Positions 27,000-35,445 of a DNA stretch of 64,000 nt are shown here, one piece after another. How positions within the stretch are numbered: the first letter of the stretch is position 1; each line of letters opens with the position of its first letter. Below the pieces are notes generated by a model. The model was not told the DNA's origin, searched no databases, and saw only the letters and a program-made list of their open reading frames with translations. A program made the position numbers and the translations under genes. The stretch is from Lachnospiraceae bacterium UBA3310 (GTDB lineage Bacteria > Bacillota > Clostridia > Lachnospirales > Lachnospiraceae), in the NCBI GenBank assembly GCA_002361355.1, contig DESQ01000048.1, positions 62,001-126,000 of the forward strand, read 5' to 3'.

Positions 27000-28922
27000 T
27001 CATTTTATCATATCCCACACGTTATGGCTTCCATGAAAACTCTCATACCACTGTTGAAAGACAAAGTATGCCCATGTCAGCCGGGAATAATTTTCTCCTG
27101 TGGATGCCCCCCTGTCTCCGGTCTCCACATATCGCTTCACCATCTTTGACACGCACGATGCATCGAATATGTTTTGACGTTTTACAAAGTCATAATCCGC
27201 GTAACATAACAAGCGTTCTTTCAGTGGGCCTCTGAGCCATTTATCGAGGGGAACACCGAATCCTTTCTTGGGACGCTCAAGCAGTTCTCTCGGAATATAG
27301 TCATAGGCAATCTCTTTCAGAATATGTTTCTTGTCGCCCGCCGCGTACTTATACCGGTGAGGAATCCGATAGGAGAAGTCCATCACATCCGGATCCAGAA
27401 TCGGACATCTCGCCTCGAGAGAATATTTCATGGATGCCCTGTCCATCTTGCATAGAATATCCCCCGGCAGATAGGTGTCCATATCCAAAAGCATCCGGCA
27501 GATCTGCCAGTCCTTAACCGGATAGCTGCTCTCAACGGGATAGTGTACCGGCAGGGCGCACTTCCCCGCAGGGAGCTCCCCCACCATAGCGCGCGCCATC
27601 CCCGGATAATTTCCCGCGGCAAACTGGGTCTTTGTCTCCCTGTCTCTGTTTCCCGCAATCACCCGCGCCTTAAAGGGAAGCCTGTCCTGTACATGGAGCT
27701 GTCTGCATCCCGGCAGGCTGCACAAACCATGCACCACAGCCCCGAGCTTATCCAGTTTCTGCGCCTGTGCCACTTTCCCGTAAATATGGTAGCCACAATA
27801 AAACTCGTCCCCGCCGTCGCCAGAAAGCGCCACGGTCACCTGTTCTCTCGCCAGCTTGCAGACTAACATCGTCGGAATCTGGGAGGGGTCGGCAAAGGGC
27901 TCATCATAGTATTTCGGAATACTCTCCACCAGACGAAGCATATCCGCCTCGTCGATCATCAGCTCCGTGTGCGACGTTCCCAGATAGGAAGCCACCGCTT
28001 TGGCATAGGCTGCCTCATTATATTTCTCCTCATGAAATCCAATGGAAAAAGTCTTGACCGGCTTCGAAGAATGTTCCTGCGCCAGAGCCGTCACCAGGGA
28101 AGAGTCATAACCGCCGCTTAAAAAAGTCCCCAACGGTACATCCGCAATCATGCGAAGCGACACGGCACGTTTCAGAAGCGCCTTTAACTGTTCTTTCGCC
28201 TCCTCGTAACTTTCCACCGGAAACTTCGACGCCCCCTCGTATGCCTCGCGCACGCTCCAGTAATTCCAGATTCTGGTCTGACCGCCCTGAAAACGGAGAA
28301 TCGCGCCGGGCGCCAGCTTGTAAACATGTTCATAGATACTCTCCGGCGCGTTGATATACTGTTGGAACAAATAGCGGGAGAGCACGCCTCTGTCGATCCT
28401 CCCCTGAAAATCCGGGCATGCCATGATAGGCTTTAACTCGGATGCGAACACCAGCTCACCCTGCTCATACCAGTAGTAGAGAGGTTTCTTACCTACACGG
28501 TCACGAATCAGGTAAAGAGCCTCCTCCTCCCTGTCATAAAGCGCAATGGCAAACATCCCGTTGAAACGATTCACGCAGGAAATGCCCCATTTTAAATAGG
28601 CGGCTATGATAACCTCCGTATCACAGTCCGATCGGAAGGGATAGTCCGCCAGCTCTTCTCTGAGTTCTCTGAAATTGTAGATTTCTCCGTTATAGACCAG
28701 AACAACCCGCTCGTTGTCCGAGTGCATAGGCTGATGCCCCAGAGAAGAGAGATCCATAATCGCAAGTCGCCTCTGCGCCAGCCCCAACTGATAGCCGCCG
28801 GACACCGGATAAGTTTCCGCCCCGGCGTCATCCGGGCCTCTGTGATACATCGTATCATTCATCTGCCTCAGCTTTTCAAGGGTGATCTCCCTCTTTCTGA
28901 TGTATCCGCATATTCCGCACAT
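27000..28922 (-). CDS. asnB: AsnB-like glutamine amidotransferase (asparagine synthase family), copy 2
   Basis: A 640-residue protein beginning MCGICGYIRKR with the nucleophile Cys2, then YHRGPDDAGAE and NGEIYNFRELREEL in the glutaminase domain. The synthase domain has the intact PP-loop FLSGGYDSSL, VALSGDGGDEFYCGY and LEARCPILDPDVMDF. It shares the domain plan of copy 1 but differs widely in sequence, so this is not a recent duplication. The ATG follows AGGAG. Expected reaction: glutamine-dependent amidation of a carboxylate, plausibly a uronic acid in the repeat unit, although asparagine synthesis cannot be excluded. Confidence 0.9.
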   Translation of the reverse strand: MCGICGYIRKREITLEKLRQMNDTMYHRGPDDAGAETYPVSGGYQLGLAQRRLAIMDLSSLGHQPMHSDNERVVLVYNGEIYNFRELREELADYPFRSDCDTEVIIAAYLKWGISCVNRFNGMFAIALYDREEEALYLIRDRVGKKPLYYWYEQGELVFASELKPIMACPDFQGRIDRGVLSRYLFQQYINAPESIYEHVYKLAPGAILRFQGGQTRIWNYWSVREAYEGASKFPVESYEEAKEQLKALLKRAVSLRMIADVPLGTFLSGGYDSSLVTALAQEHSSKPVKTFSIGFHEEKYNEAAYAKAVASYLGTSHTELMIDEADMLRLVESIPKYYDEPFADPSQIPTMLVCKLAREQVTVALSGDGGDEFYCGYHIYGKVAQAQKLDKLGAVVHGLCSLPGCRQLHVQDRLPFKARVIAGNRDRETKTQFAAGNYPGMARAMVGELPAGKCALPVHYPVESSYPVKDWQICRMLLDMDTYLPGDILCKMDRASMKYSLEARCPILDPDVMDFSYRIPHRYKYAAGDKKHILKEIAYDYIPRELLERPKKGFGVPLDKWLRGPLKERLLCYADYDFVKRQNIFDASCVSKMVKRYVETGDRGASTGENYSRLTWAYFVFQQWYESFHGSHNVWDMIK

Positions 28923-28933
28923 GTCAAGTTCTC

Positions 28934-29692
28934 CTATTTTACGTCCTTGCTCAAAAAATAATCCTTATACTCGCCAAAATCCTTGCACTCATTATCTACA
29001 GATTCCACCAACTCCACATACTTCTCCTGCAAAAGCGCCTTGTAATTCCCGAAATTATCATACCCCTCCTTACACCAGGCAAAGGGATGAACCAGAATCT
29101 GCACCTTATCATAGCCTGTGATATTTGCCTCGTCCGGATAGCCGTACCGCCAGATATGGTTCGCGTCCGACATGTATTTTACGTTTAATTTAGTATCATC
29201 CGTTATCTTATCTGCAAAAGTAAAAAAATCATCCTGATACGCATTTAAGATGCCATCCAGTTTGATGTTTTCCCTGAGCACATCCTTGGAGGGCCTGTGT
29301 ACGGAAAATTCCGTGATTTCAAAGCCAAACATCTCGCTCAGAATCGCAATCTCCATACGGATGCGCTTTCTGATCTGTTCCATGTCCGTCATGCCGTTCA
29401 GGGCGAAATGCAGACCGATATGCTGTCCCCTCTCATGCATGTCCCTGATAATGTCCATATTTTTCCTGGATAAGATATTGTAGGAATTGTTCGTCCACTG
29501 AAAAAAGAAAGTGGAAGTAAAGTCCATGCTCTGCTCCACCTTGGCGAGCTGCCACGCCCTTTCCACACTGTACTCCACATCATGGCGCATAATGATAAAG
29601 GAATCTCTGTTTAACGCTTCCGCATAACCGCACTGTCTGCCCGTGGATTTTATGATTCTGATGATTTCTCTGTAGTCGTCAAATGAAAACAT
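28934..29692 (-). CDS. Polysaccharide deacetylase-like (CE4/NodB-fold) protein
   Basis: About 252 residues. CE4-like motifs are recognisable though degenerate: IIMRHDVEY (Arg36-His37-Asp38), RGQHIGLHF (His91, His95), FSVHRPS (Arg133) and ILVHPF (His202). They match the Asp, His-x-x-x-His, Arg and late-His positions of NodB-fold deacetylases. No signal peptide is present, so it would act in the cytoplasm, perhaps on a lipid-linked or nucleotide-linked N-acetyl sugar. The frame is open to 29719, but the ATG at 29692 has GGAGG five bases upstream and sits just after an extended -10 element, which would exclude the longer start. Moderate confidence in function. Confidence 0.65.
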   Translation of the reverse strand: MFSFDDYREIIRIIKSTGRQCGYAEALNRDSFIIMRHDVEYSVERAWQLAKVEQSMDFTSTFFFQWTNNSYNILSRKNMDIIRDMHERGQHIGLHFALNGMTDMEQIRKRIRMEIAILSEMFGFEITEFSVHRPSKDVLRENIKLDGILNAYQDDFFTFADKITDDTKLNVKYMSDANHIWRYGYPDEANITGYDKVQILVHPFAWCKEGYDNFGNYKALLQEKYVELVESVDNECKDFGEYKDYFLSKDVK

Positions 29693-29719
29693 GGTTGCCT
29701 CCGCCTTTTCTTTTTTCAT

Positions 29720-29725
29720 AGTATA
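29720..29725 (-). promoter_or_regulatory. Extended -10 promoter element before the CE4-like gene
   Basis: Read on the minus strand this is TATACT preceded by TG and one base, that is an extended -10. The -35 region about 17 bases upstream is poor. Initiation a few bases downstream would give a short leader with the GGAGG site used for the start at 29692. The element is plausible but unsupported by a good -35 box. Confidence 0.4.
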
Positions 29726-29773
29726 CCATATTTATACAGGAATTACGAAACAATTCTCTGAGAGCTGCGCGGT

Positions 29774-31261
29774 TCACTGCGCGCGCCTCACCGATTTTTT
29801 CCCATAATACGCCGCAATGCCCTGATTCACCCAGCCGTCCTCGTCCTCATCGAAATAAAAGCACTCGAAATCCTCAATATACTCCGGCATTTCCAGCACA
29901 ACCTCCTCTTCCGGACAGGTTGCCAGATAGTCGTAAATACCCACACATTTTCCGTAATACTCCCGATAGCTTCCGTTGTGCACCGAGCGCGCCACCCTGT
30001 AAAGCGGCATCTCTTCGACAGACAAAGGGCTTACAATCGCTGCCGCCAAACAGACATATAATAAAACCGCTATGCTCCTTGCGTCCGCAGGCAGTCCGCA
30101 ACATCTGTGAAGACAAATACCCGCAAACAGTGCCAGATTCAGCAGCGAAATGACAAGGGCTGTGTCGATTATAAAATAACATCTGTTTGGTATATAATAG
30201 CTCCCATATCCCAGGGCCACGGGAAAGTACGCCACAAGCCCCGCCGCCAGTGCAAGTGCCGTAATCACACCGTACTCTTTCAGGGCAATCCTGCATTTTC
30301 CCGCCAGATACAGGCCTGCAGCAATCATGAGAAGAAACGCCAGGCCAAACAAGGTTTCCCTGAAAAGCCGCCCGCTCTCCTCCACAAACATGCGCACCGT
30401 ATACACAAACGCCTTCCCGAAATGCAGACCCGCTCCCGCCGTTCCATCGTGCCTGGCAAAATTGCCGGGCGCCGCCACATTGATCAGGGCGCCTGCCACC
30501 CCCGCCGCCAGAATCGCCACATTATAAACCGATACCTTACGGGACAGCAGGAAAAAGGCCGCCGTCAACAGAAGCGCCGTATAACAGCCGGCTCCCGCCA
30601 CCGCAAGGGAACCGCCGGACGACAGGAAAAGTAAAATCCCCGCACAGACTGTATAGCCCGTCTTTCTCCGGCTCTTTGTCTCCTCCTTATTTATAAGAAG
30701 AAACAGCGTCAACGCCACAAGCAGGAAAGAGAGGGGTATGCTGTATGCCACCGCGCCGGAATACCAGAACCAGATCTCCGCATAGACATCCGCGTTTGCT
30801 ATCGCCACCAAAAAAATAGTCACAATGATAAGCCGCAGGAGCGCCAGCCTTTTTTCCTCCGAAACCAATTCTTTGGCAAACCGATCCGAATCCGCCCGAA
30901 AGAAGGAGAATCCTGCCCACAGCAGGGCAAAAAACGCCGCGAAGAAAAAAAGCGCGTTCCCCACCATCACCGCCCGTAGCTGCGGAAGACCAAAATTGTT
31001 GATCGGCGAGAGAAACGCCTGCAGAAACATGGCAAAAAAAGTGCCCTGCCAGTCCATGTACAGATCTTTCACATACAACAGGGATGCGGCAAAATATTTC
31101 GGAAACGAGACATGAAACGCGCCCACTCTCACGCCGTGGGTAAAATCGTCCCCGCTGAGTACCGTATAACCCGCCCCAATGGCAATTACACCCACTGTTG
31201 ACGCAATTATAATAACACACGCTATCGAAGCAAGAATTCCCGTAACCTTTTTCCCTTTCAA
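29774..31261 (-). CDS. DUF6056-family membrane protein, GT-C-like, copy 2
   Basis: A 495-residue protein with about eleven helices. The first external loop has LSGDDFTHGVRVG and then LYMDWQGTFFAMFLQAFLSP, matching the acidic pair and WQGT block of the paralogue at 15956. It ends with an external hydrophilic tail of about 90 residues containing EDFECFYFDEDED. The start is TTG at 31261 with AAGGAG seven bases upstream, a strong site for a rare codon. Expected to be a membrane enzyme acting outside on lipid-linked sugar, by analogy with GT-C enzymes; the reaction is unknown. It lies directly after the MBOAT gene of the dlt-like cassette. Confidence 0.72.
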   Translation of the reverse strand: MKGKKVTGILASIACVIIIASTVGVIAIGAGYTVLSGDDFTHGVRVGAFHVSFPKYFAASLLYVKDLYMDWQGTFFAMFLQAFLSPINNFGLPQLRAVMVGNALFFFAAFFALLWAGFSFFRADSDRFAKELVSEEKRLALLRLIIVTIFLVAIANADVYAEIWFWYSGAVAYSIPLSFLLVALTLFLLINKEETKSRRKTGYTVCAGILLFLSSGGSLAVAGAGCYTALLLTAAFFLLSRKVSVYNVAILAAGVAGALINVAAPGNFARHDGTAGAGLHFGKAFVYTVRMFVEESGRLFRETLFGLAFLLMIAAGLYLAGKCRIALKEYGVITALALAAGLVAYFPVALGYGSYYIPNRCYFIIDTALVISLLNLALFAGICLHRCCGLPADARSIAVLLYVCLAAAIVSPLSVEEMPLYRVARSVHNGSYREYYGKCVGIYDYLATCPEEEVVLEMPEYIEDFECFYFDEDEDGWVNQGIAAYYGKKSVRRAQ

Positions 31262-31273
31262 CGTTACACTCCT

Positions 31274-32785
31274 TTAAAAACTTTGATACAAAAACGCCGC
31301 CGTATCATAGCTTCCGCCATAAATCCCGGTGATAATCAAAAGCAGTACCACCCCGTAATAGCACCCCCACCTGACAAGCATCGGGCGTGCCGCCAGGACG
31401 CGGCGCACATCCTTTCCCTGTTCCTCCAGCACGGAAACCGCAAACCACAGCAGACAGGCCGCAAACAAAAGCAGGAAACCATATTTACTCAATCCGTAGG
31501 AGGTCACACCAAAAATCCCCTCCCGCAGACGAAAATCCATCAAAAGGGAACGGTAGATCTCCCCCGCCTGGGAAAGGCTCTCCGAGCGTATCAGCACATC
31601 CGCAAGAAAGACAATTACCCACGTTCTTGCCATACAAAACAGCGCATAGAACTTCCCTTCCTTTATGTGAAGCCTCTCTCTCCACCGGACATATTGCTGC
31701 TCCAGCACCAGAGACACGCACATAATGACGCCGTAGTAAACACCCCACAAAAGATAACTCACGGTTCTGCCGTGCCATGCGCCCGTCATCAGCCAGACGA
31801 GCATGGTGCCGATGATTCCCGTCGCATATTTCCCCAGCTTTGGCCATCTCTTCTTCGCATTCTTGCCGATCTTGCGGCCGGGCGAGGACATGACAAAAGA
31901 AAACATCACGTAATCCTTAAACCACATTCCCAGCGTTACGTGCCATCTGCGCCAGAACTCTGCCACCGACCTGGAAAAGTAAGGCCGCTTAAAGTTTTCC
32001 GGCAGAATGATGTCAAAAGTTTCACTAACTCCCAGCGCCATATCCATATAACCGGAGAAATCCGCGTAGAGCTGCAGCATATAGAGAACCACCGCCACCG
32101 CATAAATGCTGCCAGGCACAGCGTCCCCGCCGCCTCCGAACACATTGCCCACAAAGAGATTGATCCGGTCTGCAATCACCAGTTTTTTAAACGCACCCCA
32201 GACAAACCGCTGTACGCCGAAGAGCATCCGCTCATAGTCGAAGACATGGGGTCTCTCAAATTCTCCCTGCAGTTTCCCATAGCGATGGAAAGGCCCCTGT
32301 GTGATCGCCGGGAAATATGCCAGATACAATAGAAATTTCAGAAAATTATCCTGCGCCTCACACTGCTCCCGCCCCACGTCCACCACATAACCGATGGCCG
32401 TCAGCGTGTAAAAAGAGACACCAAGCGGCATCACCGTTATATATTTCGTGAAGAGCAGGATTCCAAGGCTGAACACAAAATAAAGGATTTGAACGCGTTT
32501 CCTGCGCCTCTCAAATCCCTGTTTCACCGTCTTTTTCTTCTCTTTATCGGCACACGACGCAAGCGCCTGTCCCTGCGACAACAGACTTCGTTTCAGATAA
32601 ATCCCGCAGGCGTATGCCCCCGCTCCCGTCAGAAGCAGACCCGCCGGAAATCCGCCCGTACCAATCACATAAAACAGGCAGCTCGCCACAGCCAAAACCA
32701 TCCACTGCCATTTTTCAGGCACCAGATAATACAGGGCAAAACAGATCACCCAGAGTATCACAAAACCGCTCGATAAAAGCTGCAT
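31274..32785 (-). CDS. MBOAT-family acyltransferase (DltB/AlgI-like)
   Basis: About 503 residues with roughly eleven membrane helices. LQLYADFSGYMDMALG, then the conserved FWRRWHVTLGMWFKDYV (His282) and WLMTGAWHG (His338, the usual catalytic histidine) define the MBOAT family, and the subgroup is DltB/AlgI. These proteins pass an acyl or D-alanyl group from a carrier inside the cell to an acceptor outside. The carrier gene is the immediate upstream neighbour (12 bases). A TTG at 32797 opens the frame, but the ATG at 32785 has GGAGG five bases upstream. It belongs to the dlt-like cassette from 36537 to 31274. Confidence 0.93.
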   Translation of the reverse strand: MQLLSSGFVILWVICFALYYLVPEKWQWMVLAVASCLFYVIGTGGFPAGLLLTGAGAYACGIYLKRSLLSQGQALASCADKEKKKTVKQGFERRRKRVQILYFVFSLGILLFTKYITVMPLGVSFYTLTAIGYVVDVGREQCEAQDNFLKFLLYLAYFPAITQGPFHRYGKLQGEFERPHVFDYERMLFGVQRFVWGAFKKLVIADRINLFVGNVFGGGGDAVPGSIYAVAVVLYMLQLYADFSGYMDMALGVSETFDIILPENFKRPYFSRSVAEFWRRWHVTLGMWFKDYVMFSFVMSSPGRKIGKNAKKRWPKLGKYATGIIGTMLVWLMTGAWHGRTVSYLLWGVYYGVIMCVSLVLEQQYVRWRERLHIKEGKFYALFCMARTWVIVFLADVLIRSESLSQAGEIYRSLLMDFRLREGIFGVTSYGLSKYGFLLLFAACLLWFAVSVLEEQGKDVRRVLAARPMLVRWGCYYGVVLLLIITGIYGGSYDTAAFLYQSF

Positions 32786-32797
32786 CTGTTCCTCCAA

Positions 32798-33028
32798 CTA
32801 CTCGTCCAGTAAACGTTTTACCAGATCAATAATCGCCTCTTTATTCCGGAAATTCTCAGCCACCACATACTTGGCGTCAACTTCAATATCAAAGACATCT
32901 TCCAGTTCGCTCACAATGTTGATCACGGTGAAGGAATCAATCACACCCTCCTCCATCATGTTTTCTCCCGTGTAATCGAGGGCTTCCTCGCAGTACTCCT
33001 CCAAGATTTCCAATACTTTCTCTTCCAT
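32798..33028 (-). CDS. Acyl/aminoacyl carrier protein (DltC-like)
   Basis: A 76-residue acidic protein with the helical carrier-protein pattern. EEGVIDSFTVINIVSELE contains the phosphopantetheine attachment serine, Ser32, in an Asp-Ser-Phe context like that of DltC. The length is normal for the family. It should be loaded by the DltA-like ligase encoded at 33913 and should deliver its cargo to the MBOAT protein encoded next. GGAGG lies ten bases before the ATG. The cargo is not known: D-alanine by analogy, but the formyltransferase gene just upstream raises other options. Confidence 0.9.
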   Translation of the reverse strand: MEEKVLEILEEYCEEALDYTGENMMEEGVIDSFTVINIVSELEDVFDIEVDAKYVVAENFRNKEAIIDLVKRLLDE

Positions 33029-33047
33029 TATTATGTATCCTCCATTT

Positions 33048-33908
33048 TCATTTGCGGCTGCTATATTTTATCTTTAACAGGCTGCCATCCGCAAGGGGCA
33101 GATAAAGCATGTCCGCCTCATCCTTTTTCTTCTCCGGCGCAATCTTCCGATACCGCAGAATTTCCGCCCGCTCTCCGTCCACTTCTGTCTGTAACGGCGG
33201 AAAAACACCCGTTTTCCCATAATCCACGCTGCGAAGCAGCCGGTAAATTTTCTCCGGCGTCTCCTTCAGACTGAAAAACCCGCCCCCTGGCACCTCCGTG
33301 GAACGGTACATCCTCCGGTTTGACGAAAACGCCTGCGGTTTCGCCTCTGCACGCTCCGAAAGAACTGCGTCAAAGCACTCGGAAAATGCCTCGTATGCCA
33401 GCTCCATCAGCCGCTCCGCCAGTTCATATGCCTTCATGTCAGAGCCGATCTCACAGGTTTTCTGTATGATAATATTTCCCTCATCGACGCCAGCCGTCAC
33501 ATAATGCCAGGTGATACCCGTCTGCGTTTCCCCCTGATAGATCGCCCAGCTCGGCGCATTTCTTCCGGGATAATCGGGCAAAAGCGCATTGTGGAAATTG
33601 ATGATCGTGATGTTTTCCCGCTCCACCAGCGAAGCCGGAAAGAGGTAATTGTTGCTGGCGGAAACAATCAGGGTTTTCTCCTCTATTTCACCCAGATAAG
33701 CGCCGAGTTTCCGTTTATCCGGCAGAGAGGAAAACGGAATGCCCCTCTCCTCACAGATTTGCCCGGTGATGCTCAGGGCGTGAAGCTCATGTTCGATAAA
33801 TTCCAGCCGGTAACCGTAATCCGCCTGCCTGTCCGCCGTATATTTCAGGATCTCACCAGTTGCCTTGCCATAGCCGATCACCACGACTCTCTCAAAATCC
33901 TTCTTCAT
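33048..33908 (-). CDS. Formyltransferase (methionyl-tRNA formyltransferase fold) in dlt-like cassette
   Basis: About 286 residues. The formyl-transfer N-terminal domain shows ITIINFHNALLPDYPGRNAPS and TWHYVTAGVDEGNIIIQ, carrying the Asn-His-Asp catalytic set (Asn104, His106, Asp142). The C-terminal third is not a standard tRNA-binding domain. Such enzymes formylate amino groups with N10-formyltetrahydrofolate; substrates include amino sugars and, in peptide synthetases, aminoacyl groups on a carrier. It lies between the DltA-like ligase (4-base gap) and the carrier protein (19-base gap), so acting on the carrier-bound amino acid is a real possibility, though an amino sugar is the safer guess. 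The ATG at 33908 has GGGG eight bases upstream. Confidence 0.82.
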   Translation of the reverse strand: MKKDFERVVVIGYGKATGEILKYTADRQADYGYRLEFIEHELHALSITGQICEERGIPFSSLPDKRKLGAYLGEIEEKTLIVSASNNYLFPASLVERENITIINFHNALLPDYPGRNAPSWAIYQGETQTGITWHYVTAGVDEGNIIIQKTCEIGSDMKAYELAERLMELAYEAFSECFDAVLSERAEAKPQAFSSNRRMYRSTEVPGGGFFSLKETPEKIYRLLRSVDYGKTGVFPPLQTEVDGERAEILRYRKIAPEKKKDEADMLYLPLADGSLLKIKYSSRK

Positions 33909-33912
33909 ACAG

Positions 33913-35436
33913 TTACCCCGCAATATATTCTTTCAGCTTCACCCGATCAATCTTGCCGTTTAAGTTAATGGGCATTTTCTCCACCCTGACCAGCTTATTC
34001 GGCAGCATGTACTCCGGCACCAGACGGGATATTCTTTCATTGATATATGCTTTATCCAGCTCCTCCTCGATAAAGAGCACGATCTTCTGGCGCTTCTCGT
34101 CATAGAGACAGCAGCAAAGGGAAATTTCTTCCAGGGACGACACCGCCGTCTCGATCTCTCCCAGTTCAATCCTGTGTCCCATATGCTTAATCTGGAAATC
34201 CTTCCGCGAGAGATAAATAATCTCCCCGCGCTCGTTGTATTTGACGATATCCCCCGTCCGGTAAATGAACTCCGGCACCGCCTGATTCAGGGGATTCTGC
34301 ACAAAGGCTTCCCTCGTCTTCTCCGGATTTTTATAGTATCCCATAGACAGGGATGTGCCCCGGACACAGAGCTCGCCAGGTTCCTCCCCCGTCACCGGCT
34401 GATCTTTCTCATTTAAAACAAGAATATCCGTGTTCGGCATCGGGAAGCCAATGGGAAGCGGCTCCTCGTCTGAAAACGCACGGTCAACAATATAATAAGT
34501 GCAGGCATCCGTGATCTCCGTAGGCCCGTAGAGATTCGCATACTGCACATCCGGCAGAAATTTCCGCCACACATTAAGCTGCTTGTTTGGCATCACTTCG
34601 CCGCAAAACAGCACCCTTTTCAGGGTATCTGACAAATCTACATTCCGAAAAGCCTTCAACTTCGCCACCACGATCAGCGCCGAAGGCACCCAAAAAATCG
34701 TGTTAATCTTCTTTTCCTTCAAATATTCCAGCAGGGGAACTGGCTGGGCAAAAAGATTTCTCGGAATAATATAGGTCGTTGCACCCGTCTTTAAGGTGCT
34801 GTAAATATCCAGAATGGAATTGTCAAAGTAGAAAGGCGCCTGATTGCCGAAGCTGTCCTTCTCCGTAATTGCAAAGGTTTCCGTCACCCAGTCAATGTAG
34901 TCGATCACCGCCCGGTGATTGATGGTCACACCCTTGGGCACGCCCGTGGAGCCTGACGTGAACAGCACATACAAAAGATCTGTGTCAATGCCGCGTCTGC
35001 GCGCCTCCTCCAGCTTTTCTTCCTTTGCCCGGTCTCTGTCCTGTGCGGAAAAGATTTCCTCCAGCAAAAGAAAATCGCCTTTATAGTCATATGCCGCAAA
35101 AACATCTTTTAAAGCCGCCGTAGTGATAACGACCGAGGGCTCCAAAACCTCCAGGATCTTGTTGACACGGCTTCCCGGCATGTCCACATCAATGGGAGAA
35201 TAAAAATTACAGCTATAGGCCGCCCCCATAAAGGAGACAAGCACATCGACACCCTTTTCCAGAAATATGGCGACAGGCCTCTTAAACAGGCCTCTCTGTG
35301 TCAGTTCACAGGCGATATCCCTCGCCCTCTCACGAAGTTCGCCAAAGGTAATCTCCTTCTTCTCATCTGCATAAGCTGTCTTGTCCGGGAAACGCTTTGC
35401 CGTCTCGTCCAGCCAGTATGTAACGTTCGCTTTCAT
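33913..35436 (-). CDS. DltA-like adenylating ligase (carrier-protein loading)
   Basis: A 507-residue AMP-forming enzyme, about the size of DltA. Adenylation motifs are visible: LFTSGSTGVPKG at 158-169, APFYFDNSILDIY (the DltA-type A4 region), NLYGPTEITDAC near 301-312, YRTGD and a final NGKIDRVKL with the A10 lysine. It has no fused carrier domain, as in DltA. It should activate an amino acid, probably D-alanine or another small one, and load it onto the DltC-like protein encoded at 32798. The order ligase, formyltransferase, carrier, MBOAT differs from a standard dltABCD operon. Residue-level substrate prediction needs a structural comparison. Confidence 0.9.
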   Translation of the reverse strand: MKANVTYWLDETAKRFPDKTAYADEKKEITFGELRERARDIACELTQRGLFKRPVAIFLEKGVDVLVSFMGAAYSCNFYSPIDVDMPGSRVNKILEVLEPSVVITTAALKDVFAAYDYKGDFLLLEEIFSAQDRDRAKEEKLEEARRRGIDTDLLYVLFTSGSTGVPKGVTINHRAVIDYIDWVTETFAITEKDSFGNQAPFYFDNSILDIYSTLKTGATTYIIPRNLFAQPVPLLEYLKEKKINTIFWVPSALIVVAKLKAFRNVDLSDTLKRVLFCGEVMPNKQLNVWRKFLPDVQYANLYGPTEITDACTYYIVDRAFSDEEPLPIGFPMPNTDILVLNEKDQPVTGEEPGELCVRGTSLSMGYYKNPEKTREAFVQNPLNQAVPEFIYRTGDIVKYNERGEIIYLSRKDFQIKHMGHRIELGEIETAVSSLEEISLCCCLYDEKRQKIVLFIEEELDKAYINERISRLVPEYMLPNKLVRVEKMPINLNGKIDRVKLKEYIAG

Positions 35437-35445
35437 ATTTTCAGG

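Noticed and set aside
29760..29800. GC-rich inverted repeat near the end of the DUF6056 gene as a terminator
   Set aside because: The GCGCG/CGCGC stem is short, overlaps the last codons, and is not followed by a T-run.
31283..32332. A 349-codon plus-strand open frame opposite the MBOAT gene
   Set aside because: The minus-strand frame has a clear MBOAT signature; the plus-strand product is a basic, low-complexity translation with no family pattern.
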